A stretch of DNA of 64,000 nucleotides, taken from positions 42,648 to 106,647 of the forward strand of contig JAKZHN010000059.1 in NCBI GenBank assembly GCA_037179335.1, given 5' to 3'. The notes under the pieces are model-generated. The model was given only the letters and a program-made list of their open reading frames with translations. It was not told where the DNA came from and searched no databases. The translations under genes and the position numbers were made by a program. Positions 10,004 to 19,990 of the stretch are shown piece after piece (position 1 is the first letter of the stretch; the number at the start of each line of letters is the position of its first letter). The stretch comes from Cyclaneusma minus. Its lineage: Eukaryota; Ascomycota; Leotiomycetes; Marthamycetales; Marthamycetaceae.

Positions 10004-13000
10004 ATGAAGCAGCGTTTCTCTTCCCTGGACGTTAAGGTAAGCCGATTCTTCCTTGTCTCGTGTCCCATCTTCAACATGAGCCAAATCTAATTCATCCAGG
10101 TCATCGCCCACGAGCTTCATAATAGCCTCGTCTCTCTCCGCCTCTCCAACATCTATGACCTCTCGTCGAAAATCTTCCTCCTGAAATTCGCCTCGCCAAC
10201 AACGAAGCACAACCTCCTCCTCGACTCGGGCTTTCGCACCCACCTTACCTCCTTCGCGCGAACCACATCGGCCTTCCCTTCGCCCTTCGTCCAGCGCTTG
10301 CGCAAATACCTGAAGACCCGCCGCGTGACTGCAGTGCGCCAGATCGGCACTGACCGAATTCTCGAGCTCGAGTTTTCCGGAGGACAATACAGGCTATTTC
10401 TGGAGTTCTACGCCGGGGGCAATGTGGTGCTGACGGATGCCCAATATGCCATTCTTGCGCTGCTTAGAATTGTGCACGAGGGTGAAGCGCAGGAGGAGTT
10501 AAGAGTTGGCCTGAAGTATGATGTGGAGAATAAAAACAACTCTAAGGGGGTGCCAGCGCTGACGAAGGAGCGGTTGGAGGATGCTCTGAAGAAAGCAGTG
10601 GATAGGGAGGAAGGGGCTACAGCTGGGAAGAAGATGAAGAAGAAACCCGGTGATGCTTTACGGAAGGCCCTGGCGCTCTCGATCACTGAATATCCGCCAA
10701 TATTGGTCGAACATGCCTTATTGGTCGCTGGCTTTGACAGTACGCTGAAACCGAGCGAAATGCTCGAGAAAGATGAGCTACTCGATGACTTGTTGAAGTC
10801 ATTCCAGGAGGCGCAGAGAGTCGTAGAGGAAATCACAAGCTCTCAGTCGGCCAAGGGCTACATCATTGCCAAGGTGTCCAAAAATGGACAGCAGGAAACC
10901 GATGATCAGAAGTTCATTTATGATGACTTCCATCCGTATCGGCCGAGGCAATTCGAGGATGATCCGACATCCAAGATCCTGGAATTCGAGGGCTTCAATA
11001 CGACCGTTGATGAATTCTTCTCTTCCATTGAAGGGCAGAAGCTGGAATCCCGCCTTCAGGAGCGTGAAATCAATGCGAAGAAGAAGCTGGAGGCTGCGCG
11101 TGCCGACCAGCAAAAGCGCGTCGGAGCTCTTCAAGAGGTGCAGGAACTTAATATCCGCAAAGCCGGAGCAATTGAAGCCAACGTTGAGCGAATCCAGGAA
11201 GCAATGGATGCCGTCAACGGACTTATTGCTCAAGGTATGGACTGGGTGGAAATTGCGAAGCTGATTGAGCTTGAGCAGAAACGCAATAACCCGGTTGCTG
11301 AGATCATCAAGCTGCCGCTGAAACTGCATGAGAATACTATTACACTCCTCCTTGGCGAGGAGCAAGTCGATGAGGAAGAATCTGGGGACGAAACTGGCAG
11401 CGACGTGTCTGATAGCGAGGATGAAAAGCCTACGAAACCTGTCAACAAAAGACCTCAGGATACACGGCTGGTCATTGATATCGACCTGGGCATTACGCCA
11501 TGGGCTAATGCATGTGAATATTATGACCAGAAGAGATCAGCCGCTGCCAAAGAACAGAAGACTGTCCAATCGTCAACGAAAGCCTTGAAGAGCACAGAGA
11601 AGAAGATTGAGCAAGACCTGAAGAAAGGCCTGAAGCAGGAGAAAGCTGTGCTCCGGCCAGTACGCCGACAAATGTGGTTTGAGAAATTCATCTGGTTCAT
11701 TTCCTCCGACGGCTACTTGGTTATTGGAGGACGGGATGCACAGCAGAACGAGATCTTGTACAAGAAGTATCTGAGGAAGGGCGACGTCTATTGTCATGCC
11801 GATCTACAGGGCGCCGCAAGTATCGTCATCCGGAACAACTCGGTGGATGCTCCCATTCCTGCGGGAACTTTATCGCAAGCTGGGACTTTGGCAGTAGCTA
11901 CGTCAAACGCCTGGGATTCGAAGGCTGGAATGGCTGCCTGGTGGGTGAATGCTGACCAGGTTTCGAAGTCAGCGCCTACGGGAGATTTCCTTCCAGCTGG
12001 TAGTTTTATGGTCAGAGGAGAGAAGAACTTCTTACCGCCAGCGCAATTGTTACTTGGATTTGGTGTTGTGTTCCTCATTAGTGAGGAGAGCAAAGCGAAA
12101 CACCTCAAACACCGTATTCACGACGAGCCTGTTGCTGATCCTGCTTCTACCGTCGCCTCTACGCCTCTCGAATCTGCCAACACTACTGTGGCGACTTCGG
12201 AGACCAGTGTGGAAGATGATAACGCAAAGAATGACGGGGGCTATGAGTCCGAACACAATGGAGCAGACGATCAAGAATCTGATGATGGACAGGCGCCCAA
12301 TGATGCGAACGGCGATGAAGATGGACGTTCTGACTCGAGTCGACCAAATCCTCTACAGTCACAAGCAGCTGCAGAGGATGCGTCCGACCATGAAGACAGC
12401 CAGCAAGATTCCCCAGAAAGTCGAGAGCAGAGCGACGAACTTGCCAGTCCCGATGAGGTCGCCGACAACGTGAACCAGCTTGAAATCAAGGATTCGCAAG
12501 AAGATGATAAACTTGCAGAAACCTCTGCTGAGACTGCTCCCACCGGTAATATCGAGACAGTACCCTCCACCAAGGCAGGCAAGGGCAAGTCCACTCCAGC
12601 ATCGGCAGCCAGCCAAAATAAAGGGCCTCCCCAACCAAAGCGCGGCCAGAGGAGCAAACAAAAGAAAATTGCCCAAAAATACAAAGACCAGGACGAAGAA
12701 GACCGCATCGCCGCACAGTCTCTCATCGGTGCCGCCGCCGGCCTCGCCAAAGCCAAAGCAGACGCCGAGGCGAAGGCGGCTAAAGAGGCCGAAGCAGCAT
12801 TCCACAAAGAGCGCCGCCGCGCCCAGCATCTTAAGACACAGCAACAAACCGCCAAGCACGAGGAAGTGCGCAAGTTGATGCTCGAAGAGGGCGTGGAAGT
12901 GCCCGATGAGGCGGAGGAGGAGATGGCCACGAGTCTGGACGCTTTTGTTGGTACGCCATTTCCGGGTGATGAAATCCTGGAGGCCATTCCGGTGTGTGCG

Positions 13001-13321
13001 CCGTGGGTTGCAATGGGCAAATACAAGTACAAGGCGAAATTGCAGCCGGGGGCGCAGAAGAAGGGTAAGGCTGTTAAGGAGATTCTTGGGAGGTGGGTTA
13101 GTGATTCGAACGGGAAGGGCGCGGTGGATGAGAGTGCGAGGGATGTGGAGAGGATGTGGCCGAGGGAGGTGGAGCTGATTAAGGGGTGGAAGCCGGAGGA
13201 GATTATTAATACGGTACCGGTGAGTAAGGTTAGGGTCATGATGGCCGGTGGCTCGGCTGGTGCTGCTTCGAAAGGGGCGCCGGGTAAAAGCAAAGGTGGA
13301 AAGGGTGGGAAGAAGGGGTAG
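10004..13321 (+). CDS. RQC2: Ribosome quality control factor Rqc2/Tae2 (NEMF, NFACT family)
   Basis: Exon 1 (10004-10036) codes MKQRFSSLDVK. After a 63-bp intron, exon 2 (10100-13321) carries the rest, for 1084 residues. Rqc2 binds stalled 60S-peptidyl-tRNA complexes, recruits the Ltn1 ubiquitin ligase and drives C-terminal alanine/threonine tailing. The NFACT-N domain contains Asp9 and the Asp96-Arg97 pair, matching yeast Asp9 and Asp98-Arg99, which are needed for tailing. A coiled-coil middle follows. The NFACT-R (DUF814) block lies around 533-590 with SSDGYLVIGGRD. Then comes a long acidic, Ser/Glu-rich stretch, a Lys-rich segment and an NFACT-C block (about 950-1045). The short first exon is essential because it holds Asp9. 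Length fits the fungal family. Confidence 0.95.
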
Positions 13322-13917
13322 GGATCGAGAGCAAGTTTCCTCGATTCTGTTCAGTCACGCTGAAGGAGAGAATTACATGCATAGCGAGGGGTGTCGCATT
13401 CAAGGAGACTACATAGCATCCAAATTCAACAGATTCTCAACAAATGTCGAATGGTATGTTGCAACGATACTCAGAGATGGTCGACGGCTCTGGCTTTGAG
13501 CTCAAGGTCCTGGGACAGCAGTCAGATGGCTGGTGGCTAGTTGAAATCGCCTGCTACTGAAGCAGTGACTGGAGTTCAGCAACTCGACTGCGGCTGTTGG
13601 GCGTGCTTGATTTCCTACCAAAGTTCAGATAAAACTCGCTGCCCCGGATTGCGCAAACTTACCTCAAGACTCCGCTCAAGTGCTCTGAGCCGCTCTGGAA
13701 TCGAAGCATCGCATTGTTCATCTGAGCTTTGATGCGCATGTTTGAGCTCCTATATCCATCGTTAGCCAGATATTCTAATTGTCATGCTAAGAACCATGTT
13801 CGATCATCCGAATTCGTAGGCTCCCAGGCGACAAAAATGTCTCGACCCTTCTCAAAGTGCGCAGGTGGAGATTGAGATGAGAAAAATGCAAAAAAAGCAA
13901 ACGGAGATAATCTTTTA
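13322..13917. other. Intergenic, with Pol III terminator tracts for the tRNA
   Basis: No gene is seen. The A-rich stretch at 13881-13898 (a run of seven A on the plus strand) is a T-run in the direction of the minus-strand tRNA and would end its Pol III transcript. Confidence 0.5.
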
Positions 13918-14010
13918 GACCGACGCCGGGTTCGAACCGACAACCTTTTGATTGATTATGTAATCATACAACAATCGAAGTCAAATACTCTACCATTGAG
14001 CCAGTCGGCC
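13918..14010 (-). tRNA. tRNA-Arg (anticodon UCG) with a 22-nt intron
   Basis: Folding the minus strand gives a 7-bp acceptor stem (GGCCGAC/GTCGGTC), a D stem GCTC/GAGT, an anticodon stem TTTGA/TCAAA and a T arm GTCGG-TTCGAAC-CCGGC, with a five-base variable loop. The anticodon loop reads C-T-TCG-A, so the anticodon (13976-13978) is UCG, decoding CGA arginine. A 22-nt intron (13953-13974) sits one base 3' of the anticodon, the canonical place for nuclear pre-tRNA introns. Mature length is 71 nt before CCA addition. The discriminator base would be U. The amino acid assignment depends on this fold. Confidence 0.85.
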
Positions 14011-15033
14011 GCAGGAGATCCGTGTTTTGACGAAACTTGATGGGAGATCGGCTCGGAACCACGTATCTGAAGAGAGTTTCTGGGCACATTGTCGCGAAAA
14101 GGAAAAGTCGCCGATGAGTGGCAGCGCGGAGTTTTGATGGAACATTTGTTGAGGAAACGGCTGGGAAATTTCTTTGCGTACCCGAAAGTCTTTCTCGAAC
14201 GACGCAAGCTCCCCCGCTTCCCCCGACCTCTTCTCGGAGCCATACGCAAGCATTTTCTTTTCAACCTCGAGCGGCGTCATCTTCTCGACCACTTCGCCGT
14301 CGCTGCATTTCTCGCCTTCGTGGTACTTTTCGCCCTCCTTGCTGCCGTCTTCGTTCTCTCGCCATCGCGCGCCTTCTTTCCATTCGCGTTTGTAGTTCCA
14401 GGTTTCGCCAAAGTTCCATGTCTTGCCTTCTTTCCAGTTGGAGCCTTCTTTCCAGTTGGGGCCTTCGTTCCATTTGTTGCCTTCTTTCCAACGTGTGCCT
14501 TCGGATCGAGCGAAGCTTGAGCCGGTGGTTCAAGGTGAAGTTGAAGTCTGTTTCAGCGATGACTCTGGTATGACCGATGGTTCTTGGAGCACATTTATCT
14601 GATACCAGTTGTCGTGTTCTGAGCAATGGAAACACTTGGGACTAAATGTGTTGTGAAGTAAGGATGTGAGACCTTCCAAGTAATTTTGATGGCGGAGCAC
14701 TTACGCCTCTGTCTTCTTGAAATCAGACTCGATGATGGCATCCGCCACGACCTCTTCGAAACGGACAATGCCACCCGAGGCAGCTGTGAAATACCTGCTG
14801 GGGCCCGAGTAGTAGGGGAAACTCCCAGTCAAGTCATGCTTATGATGCTTGATTCTCGATAATTGCACCGCATACGGCCCGTAGAATTTCCTGCTGTCAG
14901 TCTGAGTCGGGGTTATATCCGTTGCTTGGAGCCCGGCCCAGTGCATGAATGCCTCGAATTTGCGTTCGCTATCATCGATGCTGAGCCCCTGGTACGCACT
15001 TATCGATGAACAACAAAAGATAGTCGTCGACAT
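13990..15033 (-). CDS. Uncharacterised protein with tandem W-(K/N)-E-G repeats
   Basis: Unrecognised family. Exon 1 (14705-15033) codes 109 residues beginning MSTTIFCCSS. Its donor GTAAGT joins in frame across a 189-bp intron to exon 2 (13990-14515), predicted total 284 residues. Exon 2 opens with six or more units of about six residues of the form W-K-E-G-x-N, in DNA an 18-bp tandem repeat near 14420-14500, followed by a charged helical stretch. The repeat keeps Trp, Glu and Gly in one frame only, which argues that this minus-strand frame codes. The acceptor at 14516-14517 is my choice because other frames stop. The stop codon lies inside the downstream tRNA-Arg gene, so the last 40 or so residues, or a missed intron there, are doubtful. 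Confidence 0.45.
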
Positions 15034-15986
15034 GGTGCAATTTGGCTGATCAAGGGTATCACGACGTCGTAAGGGGATGTAAGCTAGTCAGAAACTTACC
15101 CAGGCGAGCAGAAGCTGAGGAAGACACGCAGGTACTTATGGTCCTAACCCACAAATGCTGAAAGTAAGGGCAGCCTGCATATAGCTTCCCGATGCAGGCG
15201 GACGATTAGAGCCCGGTATTAAGGTCATTGACGCCCAATTGTGCTTAGCAAACTTTTTTGACATGCATCTACAAAGCCAATCTAGATCACGTTGTGTGGC
15301 TGTCTCTTCCATTGGACCATTTCCACCTTGTAGCTATACTCAAAGAGCTCTTACTTGTCATCCGTCTTGTATCGCTCTCACCTCAGTCTTTTACATATTC
15401 AACCTGTTTCGAATTTGCAATCATGTTTAAGATCCTGGCGATGGTGGAAACTTCTTGACGACTGACGAGCGGCAAAAGATCTTAGCCATTCTGAGAAGAG
15501 GCCAAGCGTAGGATAAGAGGGCCGGTTGCTGAAGTTCTGTCTATATTTGCGATACATGTGGTTCCCATCAGGTGCGTACACTTTAAGAATAGCACCGGAA
15601 TTACCGGTGACAAATTGCTTAATATCGCACGGCAGTTCTTTAGCTTATCGTGCCAAGTTATTCCCCGCACCGATTGACTTATTAAAGTTAGATGAGGTTC
15701 TTAGCTTTTGAATTCTATGGAACAGTATGGAAAGTTATTTTGATTTTGCCGATATGCCTCACTCAAGTGAGGGGGGCGAACTCTAAGTGACGAGATATGT
15801 CAACTTCTCGAATGAGCTCCAAAGTATGGATTTGACAGACAGCTACTTCTGAGAACCTACACTTCAACTGTTCCGCCATCTCTTACTCAGGCTTTTGAGC
15901 TCTGTTAAGGACCGTTTCTAGCTGGCTAATCCCCCTTCTCCATAGCTCTGCTACAACCTCACAGCCTTCCGACGAGTCTATTCGAA
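15034..15986. other. Intergenic region
   Basis: It separates two divergently transcribed units (the W/E/G-repeat gene and the exonuclease-like gene), so it may hold both promoters. No RNA gene, repeat or further coding sequence is recognised. Confidence 0.45.
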
Positions 15987-17147
15987 ATGGTGTCAGGACA
16001 ACGCTCTCTGATCACTCTGATAGACTCCGTACAAGGGCTTGTCCGCCTTGTAGACAATCTTGCGTGCCAACCTACCCAACCTCTATCGCTCTTCATTGAT
16101 TTCAAAGAGATCCAGCTTGGCCGCTCCGAATCGAGGCCCCCGTCTATCCTTTCAATCGTTCATCAACCCTACTCAAAACACCTACGCAGTAGACGTTTAC
16201 CGCCTGGGTGAAGCTACATTTTCGACCCGAAACACGAAGGGAGATTCCCTCAAGGCTCTTCTCGAATCTTCCGCTATCCCCAAAGTTGTCTTCGACATTC
16301 ATGGTGTTTCGGATGTTCTCTTCAGTCACTACCAGATCTCCATCGGTGGAATTATAGACATTCAGATTATGGAGCTCTCCACCCGAGTCAGCAAGGAGCG
16401 CTTTGTGTCGGGACAGCGCTTTTGGGCACGAGATCTATCCAGCTGTATCGAGGAATACAGCAAGGCTTCAGCTGAGGACAAGAAAGAATGGGGGGATTGA
16501 GAGAATTCTGTCGTCCACTATACGATCCCAAAAAGGGTGGAAAGCACGAGGTCTTCGTCGAGCGCCCGCTTGATATAGCTATCCTGAAATTTTGCGCCCA
16601 CGATGTTCCTTGGTTCCCTGCGCTCTACGAGATCTTCAAGGAAAAGCTTCGCTCGAATGATGATGAGGATTTCTGGCATAAACTCATCGCGGAAGACCTA
16701 ATCAAGCACTCGAAGGGCCCAGCTGATTATATATGGTCTCGCTCGGATTGTGAATTTGTGGGGTGGTTCTGGTTGCACCAGGATAAGCCTGCAACAGATG
16801 ACCGTTCTAAGCTCTCGAAAAGCCCTGCTGGTGGCAGAGAGTTTCGCCGCCAGACTCCATGGTTTGAATGGTTTGAAAATTACGACGATGACTACGTGGA
16901 TTATACTATAGAAGAGCTCAAGGAGATGTATGGCCTGGACGACGAAGAATTAGAGCAGGAGATCGAGAATGATGAGGAGTCACAACGGATACTGCAGGAG
17001 ATCCAAGATGACAATGCCGCGTTTGCTAAGGAGGATCATACTATGGGCAACTGCCTAGTCCTCCATGGGGTATATCTGGATGACAGCAGCAACGCCGAGG
17101 ACAATGATTCTGCTTGCGATGGATGGTTGGGTACCTTTGACAGGTAA
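15987..17147 (+). pseudogene. 3'-5' exonuclease (DnaQ-like, RNase D type) domain gene, frameshifted twice
   Basis: The sequence matches the fungal 3'-5' exonuclease-domain family: LIDSVQGLVRLVDNL, then FIDFKEIQLGR, then FINPTQNTYAVDVYRLG, VVFDIHGVSDVLFSHY, DIQIMEL, and KKGGKHEVFVERPLD. These blocks lie in two frames. The first block is in one frame to about 16155. A one-base excess in TCAATCGTTCATC then moves the conserved reading to the +1 frame. A one-base deficit at the six-G run 16489-16494 moves it back. Neither point has usable splice sites, and the conserved motifs continue on each side. Read straight, translation stops at 16211. The exonuclease core's first acidic pair is also altered (DFKE where DxE-like is usual). 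It is either a recent pseudogene or two indel errors in the assembly. Confidence 0.65.
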
Positions 17148-17490
17148 GGATGGAATCACAATCATATCCGAACTTTTTGGGGCTCAGAAATAGATGAAAA
17201 TTGAAAGCTCGTTACTTCTCTAATACTACTTCAAGTTTTACCGTGATATTTGCTCCAACATTCCACCGCCCAGTGAACCAGTCTGATTCCATCATTTGAT
17301 CACCATTTCAAGTTATTTGGTCGATGCCGAAAACAAAAATTGTGGGTATGTCCAAGATGATTTAATTCTCTAAGACCTACCACGTTCCTTGACATGAACG
17401 ACAAACAGCAAACGAGAAAGCAGACTTGAGTAAACTTCTCACAGAGCTCTTCCAGCCTCTCCTCTCCCATTCAACCTGACCTACCTAGGT
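17148..17490. other. Intergenic region
   Basis: Convergent 3' ends of the exonuclease-like gene and the small cysteine protein. AT-rich, with nothing recognisable. Confidence 0.45.
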
Positions 17491-17796
17491 CTAATTCCAG
17501 AACTCCCTCGTCTCCTCATCAATCTCCTCATCCCACGTCACCGTCTTCTTTTCCTCTATATTCTCCACTCCAGCACCAGCATTCCTCTCCTTCTCGATCT
17601 CCACTAATCTAGCCTTCCTTGCATCATCCTCAACCAAGTTCCTAAAAGCCTCATTGAACTTACAGTCTTCGCAGCGACTGTTGAGGATGGAATCAGGGTA
17701 TCTTAAAGGACGACGAAGACAAGAGGTTGTGTTGCAGGGGTAGAGAGCGGATGTGGTGTGGGTGCAGGGAAGCGTGATGGGCAGGAAATGGCACAT
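17491..17796 (-). CDS. Small cysteine-containing cytosolic protein (101 aa)
   Basis: A single-exon frame starting MCHFLPITLPCTHTT. It has six cysteines in the first half (C2, then PC..T, PCNTTSC, and NSRCEDCK) and an acidic, Lys/Glu-rich second half ending EETREFWN. There is no signal peptide, so it is not a classic secreted effector. The paired cysteines suggest metal binding. Short proteins starting MC and using this C-x-H-T pattern are common and uncharacterised in Pezizomycotina. No function can be assigned. The reading frame is closed on both sides and the amino-acid composition is non-random. Confidence 0.6.
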   Translation of the reverse strand: MCHFLPITLPCTHTTSALYPCNTTSCLRRPLRYPDSILNSRCEDCKFNEAFRNLVEDDARKARLVEIEKERNAGAGVENIEEKKTVTWDEEIDEETREFWN

Positions 17797-18008
17797 TTTT
17801 ATGGTGGTTAGGAGTGATAGTTTGGGGACTGGTACTGGATAGCTTGGTTTGGACGTATTGTGATGAAATGCGTGAAAGCTAGTGGTTTGTTTTGAGGAAT
17901 TGTTGGTGTTCTGGTGTTTTGCTGGGAGGGCCCGTGGTGAGATATCGAGAGAAAAAGAGAGTCGAGTTCGGGTGGAAGATTTATATGGTGGTATAGAGCC
18001 CCGAGCAC

Positions 18009-18354
18009 CTTGTTCAGTGAGGTTCCATGTCTTGTAATAGAAGTCTTTGTGAGTGCGCTTCCAAAAGAATTACCGGTCCATTGTTGTGCATTTATTTGTG
18101 GAGGATGGATGGCCTTTGTCCTAATCGACGTGCCATAAACAATCCATTATTACCGAAAAACAGTATCCAAACAAATTTTCCCCAGCCAGTCTCTCCAGAT
18201 GTGCCCACCATCCCAAGAGCTCTCAGCTATGAAACTCCAGCGATCGTGTCCAATGTGTCTCTTCATCCTCGGCGTCTCCCCCACACTCAGAACAACCCCC
18301 AATCCTCAACGCTAGAACCACAACAACTCTCAAGTCACCACCTCCACCGCTAGG
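18009..18354. other. Divergent spacer between two small cysteine-protein genes
   Basis: It separates the minus-strand gene at 17491-17796 (its leader probably reaches past 17900) from the plus-strand frame at 18355. No independent gene signal. Confidence 0.4.
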
Positions 18355-18546
18355 ATGTGCAAGATTATCACTAATGAGTGGAGACAGTGCGGCTGCGCCG
18401 AGAACGACTACCCAGTTCATTGCTGTCCAGAGTCCGCGACCCCTACCGTCGTCCCCGCGCCACCACATGGGAAACCATCGTCATCAACGCCACTTCGGTT
18501 GTCATGCAATGTCGCCCTACTAGGTGAGTTGCTTGGCAAGCGATAG
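18355..18546 (+). CDS. Possible small cysteine protein (63 aa or longer)
   Basis: Starts MCKIITNEWRQCGCAEN and continues with a CC pair, like the MC-start proteins next door. A GTGAGT donor at about 18523 lies inside the frame, so the gene may be spliced to an exon I cannot identify. No domain is recognised. It may be a diverged relative or remnant of the same family as the gene at 17491-17796. Confidence 0.32.
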   Translation: MCKIITNEWRQCGCAENDYPVHCCPESATPTVVPAPPHGKPSSSTPLRLSCNVALLGELLGKR

Positions 18547-19137
18547 CGCGCTGGCGCGTCAAAGAGATAGTTGGGTGGATTTTTGAATTTGCATTTGCAT
18601 TGGAGTCACGGCGCTAAGGTGGGCCTTCCTGGGTTGGGGTTCTGCTAATGATCGCCCTTTTCTTTTTTGACTATGACAACTTTACTTGGACTGTATATAA
18701 TATGCTCAATATAAAAAGTGGGAATGTATTGGATCTCTTTGTTAGCCTAGAATTCCTATTGAGAGAGTTAGCTACGGCTTCCAAACAAGTTCTGGACCGC
18801 GTAGGTATGAAAGAAGACTGAGGACTCTCCAACTCCCCGCAGATAGCTGTCTTCCAAGATGGTTTATAAGGAAATCAGGGGTTTTGTCCATAGTGCTATA
18901 GGAAGGCGTGAGTCACGTGGAAGCCTCTTTTAGACTTCTAGAACATACAAGCTCCCCCTTAGCTAGCCTTTCCGAATCAAGCACCTTCGCCCCTCCGCAA
19001 CACCAAACTACCGAGTCCGGTCTCAACATCTAAGAGCCCGGTCTAGTTCCTCAAAGAGATTTCATAGGCTTGGTTAGCGAGAGCTATATATCAACAATTA
19101 CACAGCAGTCGCGGCTCGATGGTACAGCGCTGCATCG
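18547..19137. other. Intergenic, AT-rich
   Basis: No open frame with protein-like composition and no RNA fold is recognised before the tRNA-like element at 19138. Confidence 0.45.
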
Positions 19138-19204
19138 GTGGTGGTAGCTCAATGGGAGAGCGCTAGCTGGTCTAGAGGTCCTGGGTTCGAATCCCAGCCA
19201 CCAC
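19138..19204 (+). other. tRNA-like sequence with a shortened anticodon arm (pseudo-tRNA or SINE head)
   Basis: There is a perfect 7-bp acceptor stem (GTGGTGG/CCACCAC), a D stem GCTC/GAGC with box A TAGCTCAATGG, and a perfect T arm CTGGG-TTCGAAT-CCCAG (box B). The middle is about four bases too short: the best fold there is CTAG/CTAG around the five-base loop CTGGT, so no normal seven-base anticodon loop exists. It should still bind TFIIIC. A T-rich tract ends about 110 bp downstream (19295-19318). A tRNA pseudogene or the head of a tRNA-derived SINE are both possible. Confidence 0.6.
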
Positions 19205-19450
19205 ACCCCTGTACGAGTATACTTGTACGAGTATAAGGCGGTACGTCGAAGCCGCACAATCTTTGGAACCAACTCTCAGTGTCTCACTGAACCCTCTTTT
19301 TTATTTTTTATTTTTTGATTCTTTCGATGTTCTTGAAATAGATAGTATATTATGAGTCTCTATTGCATGTTATGAAGAGACTACCTTGAATGCCAGGACC
19401 AGCCTGCTCATCCCCGAAGATACAATTACAAAAGAAGGAAGAACTTTACA

Positions 19451-19990
19451 CTAGAACTTAACCACCGGACGCCGCGATGTAGCCTTCTGTGAGGCCCTAA
19501 GGCAACCAGCAGCTTCCGCAGCCCCCAGGGCTACCTGCAGTCTCCGTGTAAGTTCCGACTTACGCTCAATGGACCTCTTGATCCGTTGCGCCTCGCGCTT
19601 CAGCTTCTCATCATGAGCAATGAGACTAGTACCGTCGACCAGCCCGCAGTCTTCGAGCACTTGCTCTCTAGTGAACTGAGTGGGGACAGTCTGCCTTTCC
19701 TTTGCAATCGATTCCGTGACCTGGCGCGCCTTATGCCTGAGCATGGCGTCGCAGGCAAGAGTATCGGACGAGAGGCCGCAGTCGAGCATCACTTGATCTC
19801 GTGCCGTTTTGTCCTGGCGGATCTGTCGTTGCTTTCGCTCCTGTTCTCGCTCTGCTTGGGCCCTTTCTCGCTGTCGCTGAAGCCAGCTGTCAAGGGGAGT
19901 GGAGCAGGAAGAATGAGAAGCCTGGGCTTCCTTCTTTTCTCGGTGTTGTTGGAGCTTGTCAGCTAGGAATTGGGATATTTTGGGAGCCAT
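19451..19990 (-). CDS. Uncharacterised basic helical protein with an internal duplication (179 aa)
   Basis: A single-exon frame starting MAPKISQFLADKLQQ. It is Glu/Arg/Gln-rich and almost certainly a long coiled helix. Two segments repeat: RDQVMLDCGL near residue 64 and REQVLEDCGL near residue 107, each followed by about 25 similar residues (LACDAMLRHKARQVTESI and IAHDEKLKREAQRIKRSI). The duplication shows that this frame is under protein-level constraint. No known family is recognised. It may bind nucleic acid, given its charge, but that is inference. Confidence 0.6.
   Translation of the reverse strand: MAPKISQFLADKLQQHREKKEAQASHSSCSTPLDSWLQRQRERAQAEREQERKQRQIRQDKTARDQVMLDCGLSSDTLACDAMLRHKARQVTESIAKERQTVPTQFTREQVLEDCGLVDGTSLIAHDEKLKREAQRIKRSIERKSELTRRLQVALGAAEAAGCLRASQKATSRRPVVKF

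Noticed and set aside
12271..13293. 340-residue open frame on the minus strand
   Set aside because: It is the antisense shadow of the Rqc2 gene. Its Ser/Ala-rich content follows from the acidic and lysine-rich codons of the real gene.
19138..19204. Functional tRNA gene
   Set aside because: The anticodon arm is about four bases too short and offers no seven-base loop with a T33 and a purine at 37.
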